The notes under the pieces are model-generated. The model saw only the letters and a list, made by a program, of their open reading frames with translations, was not told the origin of the DNA and made no database searches. From an uncultured Prevotellaceae bacterium (lineage in GTDB: Bacteria; Bacteroidota; Bacteroidia; Bacteroidales; Bacteroidaceae), in contig ONKX01000030.1 of assembly GCA_900318555.1 (NCBI GenBank), positions 1 through 38,598 on the forward strand: a stretch of DNA of 38,598 nt, given 5' to 3'. The translations under genes and the position numbers were made by a program. Below are positions 8,632-17,393 of the stretch, piece by piece; position 1 is the first letter of the stretch, and each line of letters begins with the position of its first letter.

Positions 8632-8654
8632 ATGTTGTTTCAATGAATATTTGC

Positions 8655-9581
8655 TTAGTTGAACTTCAGGATCTGACCAGCCTTCAGCTTGGCATTCTTC
8701 TTCAGGTGGTTCAGCTTCATGATGGTGTCCACCGTTGTGCCGCGCTTTTTGGCAATCGAGAAGAGGGTCTCACCCTTCTTTACCTTGTGGAAACGTGACT
8801 CCTGAGCATAGCTGGCGGCAGGGGCTGCTGTGGCCAATTCTACATCTTCGTAAGAACCGACATTTGCACCACGCAGACGAGTGGCAATCTGCGACTCGCG
8901 CTGATAGGAGGACTTGCGGAAGGTGAAGTAGTCGTCGACAACGTCCTGATTGCGGAAGTCGAACATCAGAGCAGGATTCAGAGCTATGCCACAAAGACGA
9001 GTCTCGAAATGCAGGTGTGAACCCGTGCTACGACCAGTGTTGCCACCCAGTCCGATAGGATCGCCGGCACGAACGTCCTGATCCTCAGAAACCAGTTGCT
9101 TCGACATGTGGGCGTAATAGGTCTCCAGTCCGTTGTCGTGACGGATGACGACGTACTTACCATAGCCGCGACCCTCGTAGCGAACTACACGTACACGGCC
9201 GTCAAAGGCTGCACGGATGGTGTCGCCAATATAAACCTTGATGTCCAGACCCTTATGCTGGCGTCCCCAACGTGAACCGAAGTTCGAGGTGAGCACGCGG
9301 CTCTCTGTGGGCATGCAGAAATTCTTCAGAGAAATGCGGAACGTATCGGGCAGTTCTGTTGCATGGCTGTGAGCATGCGTATTGTCCCAATCGTCGTATA
9401 AGTCGGCGGCAGGTGCTTCATAGTAGCTCTCTGTCTCTATCAGTCGATGCAGTGCGACGCTGTCCACTGCCTTCATTTTCGTATCAATAGGAGCCTGGCG
9501 TGCCAATAGATCTTGTCCCATTGTGGGGAGTGAACTCATTGTTGCTAAAGCCAGAAATGCAAGTGTTTTTAATATCTTCAT
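8655..9581 (-). CDS. M23 family metallopeptidase with C-terminal LysM domain
   Basis: This 308-residue protein has a signal peptide (about residues 1-22, ending TMGQ). Residues ~95-215 form an M23 (LytM/lysostaphin-type) zinc endopeptidase domain with the H109-x3-D113 motif in 'HKGLDI' and H189-x-H191 in 'HLHFE'. All expected zinc and catalytic positions are present, so it is likely an active peptidoglycan endopeptidase or an amidase-activating factor in the periplasm. The last ~44 residues ('KVKKGETLFSIAKKRGTTVD') form one LysM peptidoglycan-binding domain. The order catalytic domain then LysM is common in Bacteroidota. It has its own -7 box at 9619-9626 and a strong terminator, so it is probably monocistronic. 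Confidence 0.9.
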   Translation of the reverse strand: MKILKTLAFLALATMSSLPTMGQDLLARQAPIDTKMKAVDSVALHRLIETESYYEAPAADLYDDWDNTHAHSHATELPDTFRISLKNFCMPTESRVLTSNFGSRWGRQHKGLDIKVYIGDTIRAAFDGRVRVVRYEGRGYGKYVVIRHDNGLETYYAHMSKQLVSEDQDVRAGDPIGLGGNTGRSTGSHLHFETRLCGIALNPALMFDFRNQDVVDDYFTFRKSSYQRESQIATRLRGANVGSYEDVELATAAPAASYAQESRFHKVKKGETLFSIAKKRGTTVDTIMKLNHLKKNAKLKAGQILKFN

Positions 9582-9618
9582 TATCCTAAATTTATTCTTT
9601 TGAGGTAAAAATTCGGTG

Positions 9619-9626
9619 CAAAGATA
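9619..9626 (-). promoter_or_regulatory. -7 promoter element of the M23 peptidase gene
   Basis: TATCTTTG on the minus strand lies 37 nt upstream of the ATG at 9581. A weak CTTG -33 candidate lies 18 nt further upstream. Confidence 0.55.
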
Positions 9627-9700
9627 TAAAAAAATGTTTTAAATCAAGAACTTATTACGAATCGTTTAAGGTTTATTTGTGTGTTTTAACACTTATCTTC

Positions 9701-11803
9701 TTACGAAATTGCCGCCCAATTGATGTTTGTTTTGCGCAATTCACGCAGTCTGCGCCACAAAATGGCGTAGCGTTCTGAGGTGCAGGTGGGGTCGTCGTCG
9801 ATGATGATTTGTGCTTCGTCGCGAGCCATCTGAACGAGCTGTCCGTCGCGTGCGATGTCAGCAATTTTCAGGTCGAAAGCCATGCCGCTTTGCTGGGTTC
9901 CTTCGAGGTCGCCAGGGCCACGTAGCTTCAGGTCGGCCTCGGCAATACGGAAGCCGTCGTTGGTTTCGCACATAATATCGATACGCTTACGCGTATCAGC
10001 AGACAGTTCGAAACAGGTGACAAGGATGCAGTACGACTGATCGGCACCACGTCCGACGCGTCCGCGGAGCTGATGGAGCTGGGCGAGTCCGAATCGCTGG
10101 GCTTCGAGAATAACCATCACAGAAGCGTTGGGTACATTGACGCCAACCTCGATGACTGTGGTGGCCACGAGGATCTGTGTTTCGCCCTTGACAAAGCGTT
10201 GCATCTCGGCTTCTTTTTCGGCAGGTTTCATCTTGCCGTGAACCTTGCTTAAGCGAAATTCTGGGAAAACTTGTTTTAACACTTCGAAACCATCTTCGAG
10301 GTTCTTGAGGTCGATTTTCTCGCTTTCTTCAATGAGCGGGAAGACGATATACACCTGACGACCTTGGTGAACTTGCTGGCGGATGCCGTCGTAGAGCGAG
10401 GGTAAGGAACGGTCGTACACATGCTGTGTTACGATGGGTTTGCGGCCAGGCGGCAGTTCGTCGATAACAGAGACGTCGAGGTCGCCATAGAGCGTCATTG
10501 CGAGCGTGCGGGGAATAGGTGTTGCCGTCATGACGAGCACGTGGGGCGGGTTTGTGCTTTTGTTCCAAAGTTTGGCACGCTGGGCAACGCCAAAGCGGTG
10601 TTGTTCATCGACAACCACAAAACCTAACCGTGCGAATTGCACAGTATCTTCGATGACGGCATGGGTACCCACCAGAATTTGCACAGTGCCATCCAACAAT
10701 CCGTCGAGGATTTCCTGACGGCGCTTGCCTTTCACGATGCCTGTCAGCAAGGCCACGCGGATATCCATGCCCTGCAGGAAGTCCATGATGGTCTTGAGGT
10801 GTTGCTCGGCCAGGATTTCCGTAGGAGCCATGATGCAGGCCTGATAGCCGTTGTCCAGTGCGATGAGCATCGACATCAGCGCGACGAGAGTCTTTCCGCT
10901 ACCCACGTCGCCTTGCAGCAGACGGTTCATTTGCCGTCCGCTACCCATATCCTTGCGGATTTCGCGGATGACGCGTTTCTGTGCCTCAGTCAACGAGAAG
11001 GGCAGGTGGTTGTGGAAGAAATCGTTGAAGCAGTTGCCTACTTGTGAGAATACATACCCTCTGTATTTCCGTCGTTGGTCACTGGCATACCGTAAAATGT
11101 TCAGTTGCACGTAGAACAGTTCTTCGAACTTCAGTCGGACACGGGCCTGCTCCAGTTCCTTGGCATTCTGCGGATAGTGAATCTTCCGTAGGGCCTCGTC
11201 GCGACTCATCAGGTGTAACTTCTGGGTGATGAAATCAGGAAGGGTCTCTGGCAAGGGCTCCTTGAGCACGTCGAGAAGCGCTTTCGTCAGACGCTCGACA
11301 GAACGGGAGTTGAGCCCCATTTTCTTCATCTTCTCCGTCGTGTTGTAATAGGGCTGCATGCCCATAGCCGACAGTTCCAGCTTGTCTGCGGCATCGATGT
11401 CAGGATGGGTCACATTGATGCGTCCGTTGTAGACGTTGGGACGTCCGAAGACGATATACTCTTTGCCAATGGCGTAGCTCTGCTTGGCATATTTCCCTCC
11501 GTTGAACCACGTCAGGTCCATCACTTTTCCTGAGCCGTCCGTAAAGTGTGCCACGACGCGTTCCTTGCGGGCACTCATCTTGAAGGTCTCGAAACTCAGG
11601 ATATGGCCCTTCACCTGTACGAAGGGCATATCGCCATTGAGTTCGCCGATGCTGTACAGTCTGCTGCGGTCGACGTGTTTGTAAGGATAATACTGCAACA
11701 AGTCGCCAAAGGTGTGGATGTCCAGCTCTTCGCTGAGCATCTTCCGCCTGTTGGGACCAACCCCAGGCAAGTATTGTATGTCTTGTTGCAGTATCGAAGT
11801 CAT
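9701..11803 (-). CDS. recG: ATP-dependent DNA helicase RecG
   Basis: This 700-residue protein has the usual RecG length. RecG unwinds and reverses stalled replication forks and branch-migrates Holliday junctions. An N-terminal wedge/OB region ('[16 protein letters not shown]' at the start, then the '[12 protein letters not shown]' OB strand) is followed by two helicase lobes. Motifs visible are Walker A 'GDVGSGKT', motif II 'VVDEQHRFG' (a DEQH box), motif III 'MTATPIPRT' and motif VI 'QLRGRVGRG'. The C-terminal '[20 protein letters not shown]' is typical of RecG. The start overlaps the ispD stop by 4 bp, so the two genes form a coupled pair. The protein is cytoplasmic and appears intact. Confidence 0.97.
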   Translation of the reverse strand: MTSILQQDIQYLPGVGPNRRKMLSEELDIHTFGDLLQYYPYKHVDRSRLYSIGELNGDMPFVQVKGHILSFETFKMSARKERVVAHFTDGSGKVMDLTWFNGGKYAKQSYAIGKEYIVFGRPNVYNGRINVTHPDIDAADKLELSAMGMQPYYNTTEKMKKMGLNSRSVERLTKALLDVLKEPLPETLPDFITQKLHLMSRDEALRKIHYPQNAKELEQARVRLKFEELFYVQLNILRYASDQRRKYRGYVFSQVGNCFNDFFHNHLPFSLTEAQKRVIREIRKDMGSGRQMNRLLQGDVGSGKTLVALMSMLIALDNGYQACIMAPTEILAEQHLKTIMDFLQGMDIRVALLTGIVKGKRRQEILDGLLDGTVQILVGTHAVIEDTVQFARLGFVVVDEQHRFGVAQRAKLWNKSTNPPHVLVMTATPIPRTLAMTLYGDLDVSVIDELPPGRKPIVTQHVYDRSLPSLYDGIRQQVHQGRQVYIVFPLIEESEKIDLKNLEDGFEVLKQVFPEFRLSKVHGKMKPAEKEAEMQRFVKGETQILVATTVIEVGVNVPNASVMVILEAQRFGLAQLHQLRGRVGRGADQSYCILVTCFELSADTRKRIDIMCETNDGFRIAEADLKLRGPGDLEGTQQSGMAFDLKIADIARDGQLVQMARDEAQIIIDDDPTCTSERYAILWRRLRELRKTNINWAAIS

Positions 11804-12465
11804 CCTATCAGTACCTCAGCTATTTTCAGGTCGTAGGGTGTGGTAATCTTGATGTTCTCGCGATTGCCGTCTACAAGCGTGATGTTGAAGCCATAGGCCT
11901 CGACCACACTGGCATCGTCGGTAAATCCGTCGTTATAAGGCTGGCGGTTGGCGGCCTTAAGCAATTGGATGTCAAAGGTTTGCGGTGTTTGTACCAGCCG
12001 ATAGTCATTGCGAGGAACTGTCTCGGAGGTGTTTCCTTGCAGGTGACGAACCGTTTCTACGACAGGGATGACGGGAATGACGGCTTTTACCGTGCGGGCT
12101 GTTTCGTAGCAGTTGCGAATGACATCGATGCTGGGGAACGGGCGCACACCATCGTGAACGCCTACAACCCCTTCGGCATCGTCAGGAATCTTTGCGAGAC
12201 CATTTTGTACTGAGTGGAATCGCGTCTCGCCACCATTGGCTAAGACGTATTCCACCTTGAAGTCATAGTCTTGGCAAAGCTTGTGCCAATAGTCCTGCTG
12301 GGCTTGAGGCAATACGAGGATAATCTGCAGGGTAGGGGAGTACTCACGGAACCTTTCGAGAGTCCGCATCAGTACTGGCTTCCCGCCTATTGGCAGGAAC
12401 TGCTTGGGAATATCGCTCCCCATCCTCAGGCCCTTCCCGCCTGCTACTATTATTATATAATCCAT
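11800..12465 (-). CDS. ispD: 2-C-methyl-D-erythritol 4-phosphate cytidylyltransferase
   Basis: This 221-residue enzyme transfers CMP from CTP to MEP in the non-mevalonate isoprenoid pathway. The nucleotide-binding N terminus '[20 protein letters not shown]' is characteristic, with the conserved Arg and Lys residues that hold CTP phosphates. '[10 protein letters not shown]' and 'TDDASVVE' are further family motifs. The length is normal. It overlaps recG by 4 bp and is first in the ispD-recG pair. A possible -7 box (TATATTTG, minus strand, 12474-12481) lies just upstream, immediately beside the inverted-repeat element that holds the GxxExxY gene. Confidence 0.95.
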   Translation of the reverse strand: MDYIIIVAGGKGLRMGSDIPKQFLPIGGKPVLMRTLERFREYSPTLQIILVLPQAQQDYWHKLCQDYDFKVEYVLANGGETRFHSVQNGLAKIPDDAEGVVGVHDGVRPFPSIDVIRNCYETARTVKAVIPVIPVVETVRHLQGNTSETVPRNDYRLVQTPQTFDIQLLKAANRQPYNDGFTDDASVVEAYGFNITLVDGNRENIKITTPYDLKIAEVLIG

Positions 12466-12473
12466 ATTAGCAT

Positions 12474-12481
12474 CAAATATA
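12474..12481 (-). promoter_or_regulatory. Candidate -7 element of ispD-recG
   Basis: TATATTTG on the minus strand fits TAnnTTTG and lies 9 nt upstream of the ispD ATG. No clear TTTG -33 box is seen, and the upstream sequence belongs to the inverted-repeat element. Confidence 0.35.
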
Positions 12482-12487
12482 TTGCAT

Positions 12488-12511
12488 CGGACTTAACGGA
12501 CTAACACGGAC
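12488..12511 (+). repeat. Left terminal inverted repeat of the GxxExxY element
   Basis: This 24-nt sequence of CGGACT/ACGGACT words is the reverse complement of 12883-12906 with one mismatch. Its last base is the first base of the GxxExxY stop codon on the minus strand. Confidence 0.85.
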
Positions 12512-12876
12512 TATTTGTTTATAATACGTTTGTAATCTCGGCTTTCACCGAAATTTAATAGATAGCCCACGGACATACCTGTGATTTTAAGATAGTTGAT
12601 GAGCTGTGCAGTGTTGGCAGGTGTTAGCTCTGGAATTGACTTTAATTCAAGGATAATCTTGTTGTCCACAACTATGTCACTTACAAATTCGCCAATAATG
12701 ATTCCTTTGTATGTAATCTGAAGGCGTTTTTGGCGTTCATAAGGTATGCCCATCTCGTCAAACTCGATGCATAGAGCTTTCTCGTATACACTCTCCAATA
12801 ACCCTGTTGTAAGGTGCTTAAAGACGTTGAAATAAGCCTCTAATATCTTTTTTGAAAGTTCATTGTATATCAACAT
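12511..12876 (-). CDS. GxxExxY protein
   Basis: This 121-residue protein belongs to the GxxExxY family (PF13366-type), named for the motif present here as G25-x2-E28-x2-Y31 in 'GLLESVYEKAL'. 'IIGEFVSDIVVDNKIILELK' is the second conserved block. Its D...E-x-K arrangement resembles the core of PD-(D/E)XK nucleases, to which the family is often related. The biochemical function is not established. The reading frame is intact. It has no neighbour of obvious functional link: it sits between ispD and a DJ-1 gene, enclosed tightly by inverted repeats (12488-12511 and 12883-12906). This suggests that gene and repeats moved as one unit. Confidence 0.9.
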   Translation of the reverse strand: MLIYNELSKKILEAYFNVFKHLTTGLLESVYEKALCIEFDEMGIPYERQKRLQITYKGIIIGEFVSDIVVDNKIILELKSIPELTPANTAQLINYLKITGMSVGYLLNFGESRDYKRIINK

Positions 12877-12882
12877 AAAATT

Positions 12883-12906
12883 GTCCGTGTCAGTCCGTTA
12901 AGTCCG
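12883..12906 (+). repeat. Right terminal inverted repeat of the GxxExxY element
   Basis: It matches the left repeat in inverted orientation (23 of 24). It ends 6 nt upstream of the GxxExxY start codon. Its outer part AGTCCGCTGC followed by AAAAATTAT recurs at 15264-15283, next to another minus-strand stop codon. Confidence 0.85.
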
Positions 12907-12918
12907 CTGCAAAAATTA

Positions 12919-13482
12919 TCATTGCATCAGGTGCTTGAAACGCATGCCTTCGGCAATCTGGTCGGAGGTGTTTTTGTCAACCAACTGGGCAAGGAGTTCG
13001 TAGGCGAAGGGGAAGGCTGCTGCTGGGCCTTCGCCTGTGGTGACATTACCATCGACGGTGACGAGGTCGCCCGTATATTTCGCATCCTGCAAGGCCTGTT
13101 CGAAACCAGGATAGCAGGTGGCTTTCTTGCCCTCGAGAATACCCAACGGAGCCAGGACGACAGCGGGCGAAGCACAGATGGCTGCTACTTTCTTGCCAGC
13201 CATGTGCTGGTCGACAACAGCCTTGCAGACACCCTTGTTCTCGAACAGGTTCGAGGCGCCAGGCATGCCTCCAGGTAGGAAGATGAGGTCGGCATCCGAG
13301 AAGTCACCTTGCTCGAACATGATGTCTGCCTCGATATTTACGCCGTGAGCTGAGCGCACCAAGGGGAAATCGCTGATGCTCACCGTTACTACGTCCAAAC
13401 CTCCGCGACGCCATACGTCAACAGGAATCAGAGCCTCGACATCCTCGAAGCCGTCTGCTAAGAATACATAAACCTTTTTCAT
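12919..13482 (-). CDS. DJ-1/PfpI family protein (YajL-like)
   Basis: This 187-residue protein is of the DJ-1/ThiJ/PfpI superfamily. The catalytic pair is visible: Glu16 in 'DGFEDVEALIP' and the nucleophile Cys103 in 'AAICASPAVV'. 'FLPGGMPGASNL' is the conserved loop after the third strand. Family members act as glyoxalase III-type enzymes, proposed deglycases, or redox-sensing chaperones. The YajL/DJ-1 branch is the best fit by length and motifs, but the exact activity cannot be told. It follows pdxJ with a 1-nt gap and is probably co-transcribed with it. It is cytoplasmic. Confidence 0.88.
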   Translation of the reverse strand: MKKVYVFLADGFEDVEALIPVDVWRRGGLDVVTVSISDFPLVRSAHGVNIEADIMFEQGDFSDADLIFLPGGMPGASNLFENKGVCKAVVDQHMAGKKVAAICASPAVVLAPLGILEGKKATCYPGFEQALQDAKYTGDLVTVDGNVTTGEGPAAAFPFAYELLAQLVDKNTSDQIAEGMRFKHLMQ

Positions 13483-13483
13483 A

Positions 13484-14197
13484 CTATTTTAATGCTTGTA
13501 AATACTGTTTGATGGTTTCCTTGAGACCCAGATAGAGGGCGTCACAGATGAGGGCGTGGCCAATGCTGACTTCGTCTGTCCAGGGAATCTGCTGGTGATA
13601 GTAATGCAGGTTTTCGAGCGACAAGTCGTGACCTGCGTTGAGGCCCAAGCCTACCTTGCGAGCCTCCTCGGCAGCAGCAATAAACGGAGCAATAGCGGCC
13701 TCGCGATTGGCCTGATAACCAGAAGCATAGGGCTCTGTGTAGAGCTCTACGCGGTCGGCACCACACGCCTTGGCTCCTTCCACCATTCTGGGGTCGGCAT
13801 CCACGAAGATGCTCGTGCGGATACCAGCATCCTTGAAGGTCTTACAAATATCCGTCAGGAATGCCTTGTTCTCCAGTGTGTCCCATCCGTGATTGGAGGT
13901 TATCTGGTCGTGTCCGTCAGGAACCAGCGTCACCTGATTCGGCTTGACTTCCAGTACCAGTTCTGTGAACGACGGGATAGGATTTCCCTCGATGTTAAAC
14001 TCCGTTGTGATGAGTGGACGGATGTCGCGAACATCCTGATAGCGGATGTGGCGCTCGTCAGGACGAGGGTGAACGGTAATGCCCTGGGCACCAAAGATTT
14101 CTGCGTCGCGTGCAACAGCCAGCACGTTAGGATTATTGCCGCCTCTGGCATTGCGCAGCGTGGCAATCTTATTGATATTTACACTTAGTTTCGTCAT
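13484..14197 (-). CDS. pdxJ: Pyridoxine 5'-phosphate synthase
   Basis: This 237-residue TIM-barrel enzyme condenses 1-deoxyxylulose 5-phosphate with 3-amino-2-oxopropyl phosphate in the DXP-dependent vitamin B6 pathway. The N terminus '[20 protein letters not shown]' and '[18 protein letters not shown]' are diagnostic. 'VELYTEPYA' and '[11 protein letters not shown]' are further active-site blocks. The frame stays open to 14281, but the -7 box at 14220-14227 lies downstream of that position and the PdxJ family starts at this Met, so 14197 is chosen. It leads a likely two-gene operon with the DJ-1 gene. Confidence 0.96.
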   Translation of the reverse strand: MTKLSVNINKIATLRNARGGNNPNVLAVARDAEIFGAQGITVHPRPDERHIRYQDVRDIRPLITTEFNIEGNPIPSFTELVLEVKPNQVTLVPDGHDQITSNHGWDTLENKAFLTDICKTFKDAGIRTSIFVDADPRMVEGAKACGADRVELYTEPYASGYQANREAAIAPFIAAAEEARKVGLGLNAGHDLSLENLHYYHQQIPWTDEVSIGHALICDALYLGLKETIKQYLQALK

Positions 14198-14219
14198 AGC
14201 TAAAATCATTAGTTTGGTG

Positions 14220-14227
14220 CAAAGATA
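14220..14227 (-). promoter_or_regulatory. -7 promoter element of pdxJ
   Basis: TATCTTTG on the minus strand, 22 nt upstream of the pdxJ ATG. It faces the nadK promoter 43 nt away. The two boxes are inverted copies of each other, so the 14220-14278 segment is a compact divergent promoter region. Confidence 0.65.
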
Positions 14228-14270
14228 CAAAAAAAATGAATACGAAGGCACAAAGACGCAAAAAAATGCG

Positions 14271-14278
14271 TATCTTTG
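14271..14278 (+). promoter_or_regulatory. -7 promoter element of nadK
   Basis: TATCTTTG lies 17 nt before the first ATG at 14296, implying a very short leader. It is divergent from the pdxJ promoter. Confidence 0.65.
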
Positions 14279-14295
14279 CACGCAAAAAGTAAGAA

Positions 14296-15186
14296 ATGAT
14301 GTCTACGCGTAAACTAAGATTCGCCATTTTTGGCAATGTCTACCAACCCAAGAAGTCTGTTTCGATACAGAAAATCCTCGCTTGTCTGTCGCAATACGAG
14401 GCAGAGGTTTTTATTGAACGCGAGTTCTATACCTTCATCACCGAGGGGCAGCAGATGTCACTGAAAGGGGTTAACGTCTTTGACAACAACCAGTTTGAGG
14501 CTGACTTTGCCATTTCGATGGGAGGCGACGGAACTTTTTTGCGCACTGCCAGCGTGGTAGGACAGAAACAGATTCCCATTCTGGGTATCAATACGGGTCG
14601 TCTGGGATTCTTGGCTGACGTCAATGCACAGGAGATTGAACGCACCATCCGTGCCTTGCATGATGAGGATTATGCTGTCGATACGCGTGCTGTCATTCAG
14701 GTGGAAACAAAAGGTCAGGAGTTGCAAGGCTACAACTGCGCGCTGAATGATGTGGCCATCCTGAAACGCGACAATGCTTCGATGATTTCCATCTATGCAA
14801 CGATTAACGGCGAGACGCTGACGACCTATCAGGCTGACGGACTCATCATTTCGACACCTACGGGTTCTACCGCTTACTCGCTTTCCGTAGGAGGGCCGAT
14901 TATTGTGCCAGGAACCCATGTGTTCTCGTTGACTGCCGTTGCTCCCCATTCGTTGAACGTTCGCCCCATCGTCGTCTCAGAAGACTCCGTGATAGAACTT
15001 TCCGTCGAGAGTCGTACGCATAATTTCCTTGTTGCTTTGGACGGACGAAGCGAAAAGTTGGATGAAACCACGCAACTGACCTTACGTCGCGCTCCTTATC
15101 GTGTGCAGGTCATCAAGCGTGCAGGCACTAAGTATTTCCACACGTTGCGTGAGAAAATGATGTGGGGAGCTGATCAACGCGGATGA
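14296..15186 (+). CDS. nadK: NAD kinase
   Basis: This 296-residue enzyme phosphorylates NAD to NADP. The hallmark '[11 protein letters not shown]' with catalytic Asp78 is present. So are '[13 protein letters not shown]' and the Gly-rich '[17 protein letters not shown]' loop, which shape the NAD and phosphate site. The length is typical. An alternative start is the next codon (ATG-ATG-TCT). It is divergent from pdxJ and convergent with the histidine kinase gene, with a strong bidirectional hairpin after it. It is cytoplasmic and intact. Confidence 0.96.
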   Translation: MMSTRKLRFAIFGNVYQPKKSVSIQKILACLSQYEAEVFIEREFYTFITEGQQMSLKGVNVFDNNQFEADFAISMGGDGTFLRTASVVGQKQIPILGINTGRLGFLADVNAQEIERTIRALHDEDYAVDTRAVIQVETKGQELQGYNCALNDVAILKRDNASMISIYATINGETLTTYQADGLIISTPTGSTAYSLSVGGPIIVPGTHVFSLTAVAPHSLNVRPIVVSEDSVIELSVESRTHNFLVALDGRSEKLDETTQLTLRRAPYRVQVIKRAGTKYFHTLREKMMWGADQRG

Positions 15187-15198
15187 TTCTTTTTTGCA

Positions 15199-15268
15199 AG
15201 GACTACAGGACTTAAGGACTTTTTCTATGTATTTTTCACAAAAAGATAGTCCTTTAGTCCTGTAGTCC
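15199..15268. terminator. Bidirectional hairpin between nadK and the kinase gene, built of GGACT words
   Basis: The arms 15200-15220 and 15248-15268 are complementary at 20 of 21 positions, with a 27-nt loop and T-runs on both sides. It fits a shared terminator for the convergent genes. Its word content and right flank match the repeats around the GxxExxY gene. Confidence 0.75.
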
Positions 15269-15279
15269 GCTGCTAAAAA

Positions 15280-17073
15280 TTATTCCCTTGGTAATTTCAG
15301 GATAAAGCGGCTACCGTCTTTGTATTCAGTATCGAGCACTACGTCGCCACCTAATTGGCGAGCTACGCGACGAGCCAACGAGAGTCCCAGTCCTACACCT
15401 TCTATATATGCATCTGACTTGTAGAAGTGTTCGAAGATTTTCTCTTCGTCGCCCTCTTTGATGCCGCATCCCGTGTCCGTCACGCTGAAACATACCATTC
15501 CGTCCAGTTTGTCAGTATAGGTTCTGAGCGTGATGCTGCCCTGCTTGGTAAACTTAAAGGCGTTGTCGAGCAGATGATGCAGGATTTTTTCCACTTCGTG
15601 ACGGTTCATCAGAATCTCACAGCTGTCCTTCAAATGTGCGTCGAGACGTACCTCCAAACTCGTTTCCTCAGTTTTGTAAGGCTCCAGCATTTTTCGGGCC
15701 AATTCGTTACAGCCCACCATATCTGTTTTGTCAATATAGTGGATGCTTTCCTTGCCTGAGATGTCTAGTATCTCATCTACGATGTGTACAATGGTGTGGG
15801 TGCTGTGGGTAATACGCTTGGCCATATCCGCACGTTCATTGTCACTCAACAGGGCGTTCTGGTCGCTGATGATCTGAGCATAGCCACTGATGACGTTCAA
15901 AGGCGTACGGATTTCGTGACTCATGTTCTGTAGGAAGCTAACCTTCATGCGTTCTGCCTCCTGTGCCTTGTCGCGAGCAATGAGCAGTTCACGATTCTGA
16001 CGCTGAAGACTCTTCATGTAGCGCGAGCGGTTCCAGCGATAAATCAGAAATCCGATGACCAGAACTGCGATAAATCCAAGATGGAGTGCCCATTGCAGGA
16101 GGGCGTTTTTCTTGCAGACGGCATTGTTCAGCGCTTCGGCATTCTCAAGGTCATTGGCCGAACCCACCATCTCTTCACTCATGATGACATTGTCCACTGA
16201 ATCCTTGATGGCCATGTAGCGTTTCTGCGTCTCAAAAGCACGTACTGTGTCACCAGCGAGCTCGTAGATTTCAGTTTGGAACTTATAGATATCTGTTGTG
16301 TTAGTTAGTTCATATGTCTGCTTGATGGCATCATCGTAGCGTTTGTCTGCTGCAGCCTTACAGATGACGGCATAATTATAATAGGTGGTACTGAAGTCCT
16401 GCCCCAGCGTCTTGCGGAGCTTGATATATTCGTCGAAAGCCTCGTTCACCTGTTCCCAGTCGCGCATAGCGTAAGCCACAATGACCTTGAATCCGATGGC
16501 GTCGCTGTATTCGTAATTGGAATCGTTGGCCCTGATGACTTCAATGGCGCAGTCGAGGTGTTTCATAGCTTCCTTAGGCTGGGTGTCCATCTCGATGTTC
16601 GCCAAGTCCATATAGAGCGACACGAGATTGGCAGGCTGGGAGTGGTCTACCTGATCCAATGCCTTCTCGAAGTACTGGTGGGCTAGGGGAATATTTCCTC
16701 TTAGCGAGTAGATGATACCTCGCAGGTGAGTGGTCTTATAGAACTCGCGAGTGGCGCCACGCTGTTCCATATCTGCCTGCATTGTCATGGTTTTTCGCAG
16801 GGCGCGATAGAAGTGATTGTGATTGACGTCGTAGAGCACTTCGTTCTTCCAACTGAGATAGAATCCGCTGATGTCGCCCTGCTTGAGCAGATAGTTGCGA
16901 TAGTTGGTATTCGCTTCGTAGAAAGCGTGCTCGTCGTTTTGATTGAAGGTGATGCGAACTTTCTGCAGCAATCTGCTGGTTGTATCGTCTTTCACCTGAG
17001 CTCGCCCAGGTGTCATGAGGACTACAGACGCTAGGAATATGATGATGGTAGTCAGTTTCCTAAGGTTGACCAT
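15280..17073 (-). CDS. Sensor histidine kinase with periplasmic TPR-like region
   Basis: This 597-residue protein has a signal peptide (about 1-24, ending PGRAQ) and a helical TPR-like region to about residue 300. One transmembrane segment follows at about 321-343 ('LHLGFIAVLVIGFLIYRW'), then a short coiled coil and a kinase core. The H-box 'FLQNMSHEIRTPLNVISG' contains the phospho-accepting His near residue 386. The N-box is 'LLDNAFKFTKQGS'. The G boxes are 'DTGCGIKEGDEEKIFEHF' and 'GVGLGLSLARRV'. No receiver domain is attached and no response regulator lies beside it, so the partner is unknown. The frame is open to 17115, but the -7 box at 17113-17120 rules that start out. The signal is unknown. 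Confidence 0.88.
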   Translation of the reverse strand: MVNLRKLTTIIIFLASVVLMTPGRAQVKDDTTSRLLQKVRITFNQNDEHAFYEANTNYRNYLLKQGDISGFYLSWKNEVLYDVNHNHFYRALRKTMTMQADMEQRGATREFYKTTHLRGIIYSLRGNIPLAHQYFEKALDQVDHSQPANLVSLYMDLANIEMDTQPKEAMKHLDCAIEVIRANDSNYEYSDAIGFKVIVAYAMRDWEQVNEAFDEYIKLRKTLGQDFSTTYYNYAVICKAAADKRYDDAIKQTYELTNTTDIYKFQTEIYELAGDTVRAFETQKRYMAIKDSVDNVIMSEEMVGSANDLENAEALNNAVCKKNALLQWALHLGFIAVLVIGFLIYRWNRSRYMKSLQRQNRELLIARDKAQEAERMKVSFLQNMSHEIRTPLNVISGYAQIISDQNALLSDNERADMAKRITHSTHTIVHIVDEILDISGKESIHYIDKTDMVGCNELARKMLEPYKTEETSLEVRLDAHLKDSCEILMNRHEVEKILHHLLDNAFKFTKQGSITLRTYTDKLDGMVCFSVTDTGCGIKEGDEEKIFEHFYKSDAYIEGVGLGLSLARRVARQLGGDVVLDTEYKDGSRFILKLPRE

Positions 17074-17112
17074 ATCTGTGATATTATCGTTTGTTATTGT
17101 TAGTTGATGATG

Positions 17113-17144
17113 CAAAGGTAGTAAATGTACACTAATTACGCAAA
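17113..17144 (-). promoter_or_regulatory. Promoter of the histidine kinase gene
   Basis: On the minus strand, TTTG (17141-17144) and TACCTTTG (17113-17120) are separated by 20 nt. It supports the start at 17073. The stretch 17145-17359 between this promoter and the next holds no gene I can support. Confidence 0.7.
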
Positions 17145-17359
17145 CGTTTTCAAGGAAAATCTACGAACACCCCATGATTAACATTTGTTGACTTTTTTCA
17201 AATACTACCCAATATTGAATCTTTGAGGTATAATCATCCCGACTTTCACACAGTCCGGCATTAATATATAAATAACAAGGAACGCGCGAGATTTATAGGG
17301 CTTTTACGATGTCCAAAACGCTAAAGAAAGTTAAAGAACAGCACATTTTGCTTGAAAAG

Positions 17360-17391
17360 TTTGGAGCGTAAGCTTATTTTCTCTACTTTTG
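17360..17391 (+). promoter_or_regulatory. Promoter of the ABC/GntR operon
   Basis: TTTG at 17360-17363 and TACTTTTG at 17384-17391 are 20 nt apart, a good Bacteroidota promoter. A palindromic operator begins 2 nt downstream. Confidence 0.75.
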
Positions 17392-17393
17392 CA

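Noticed and set aside
12511-12876. CRISPR array or tRNA genes anywhere in the window
   Set aside because: No regularly spaced direct repeats of CRISPR type and no tRNA cloverleaf or TTCGA-loop signature were seen. The repeats found are inverted pairs, short words or protein-coding repeats.
13484-14281. Longer start for pdxJ at 14281
   Set aside because: The pdxJ -7 box lies at 14220-14227, inside that extension, and the extra 28 residues are unlike any PdxJ.
17309-17371. 20-codon open frame ATGTCC...GCGTAA upstream of the ABC operon
   Set aside because: It ends past the -33 box of the operon promoter, has no promoter of its own that I can see, and frames this short are expected by chance.
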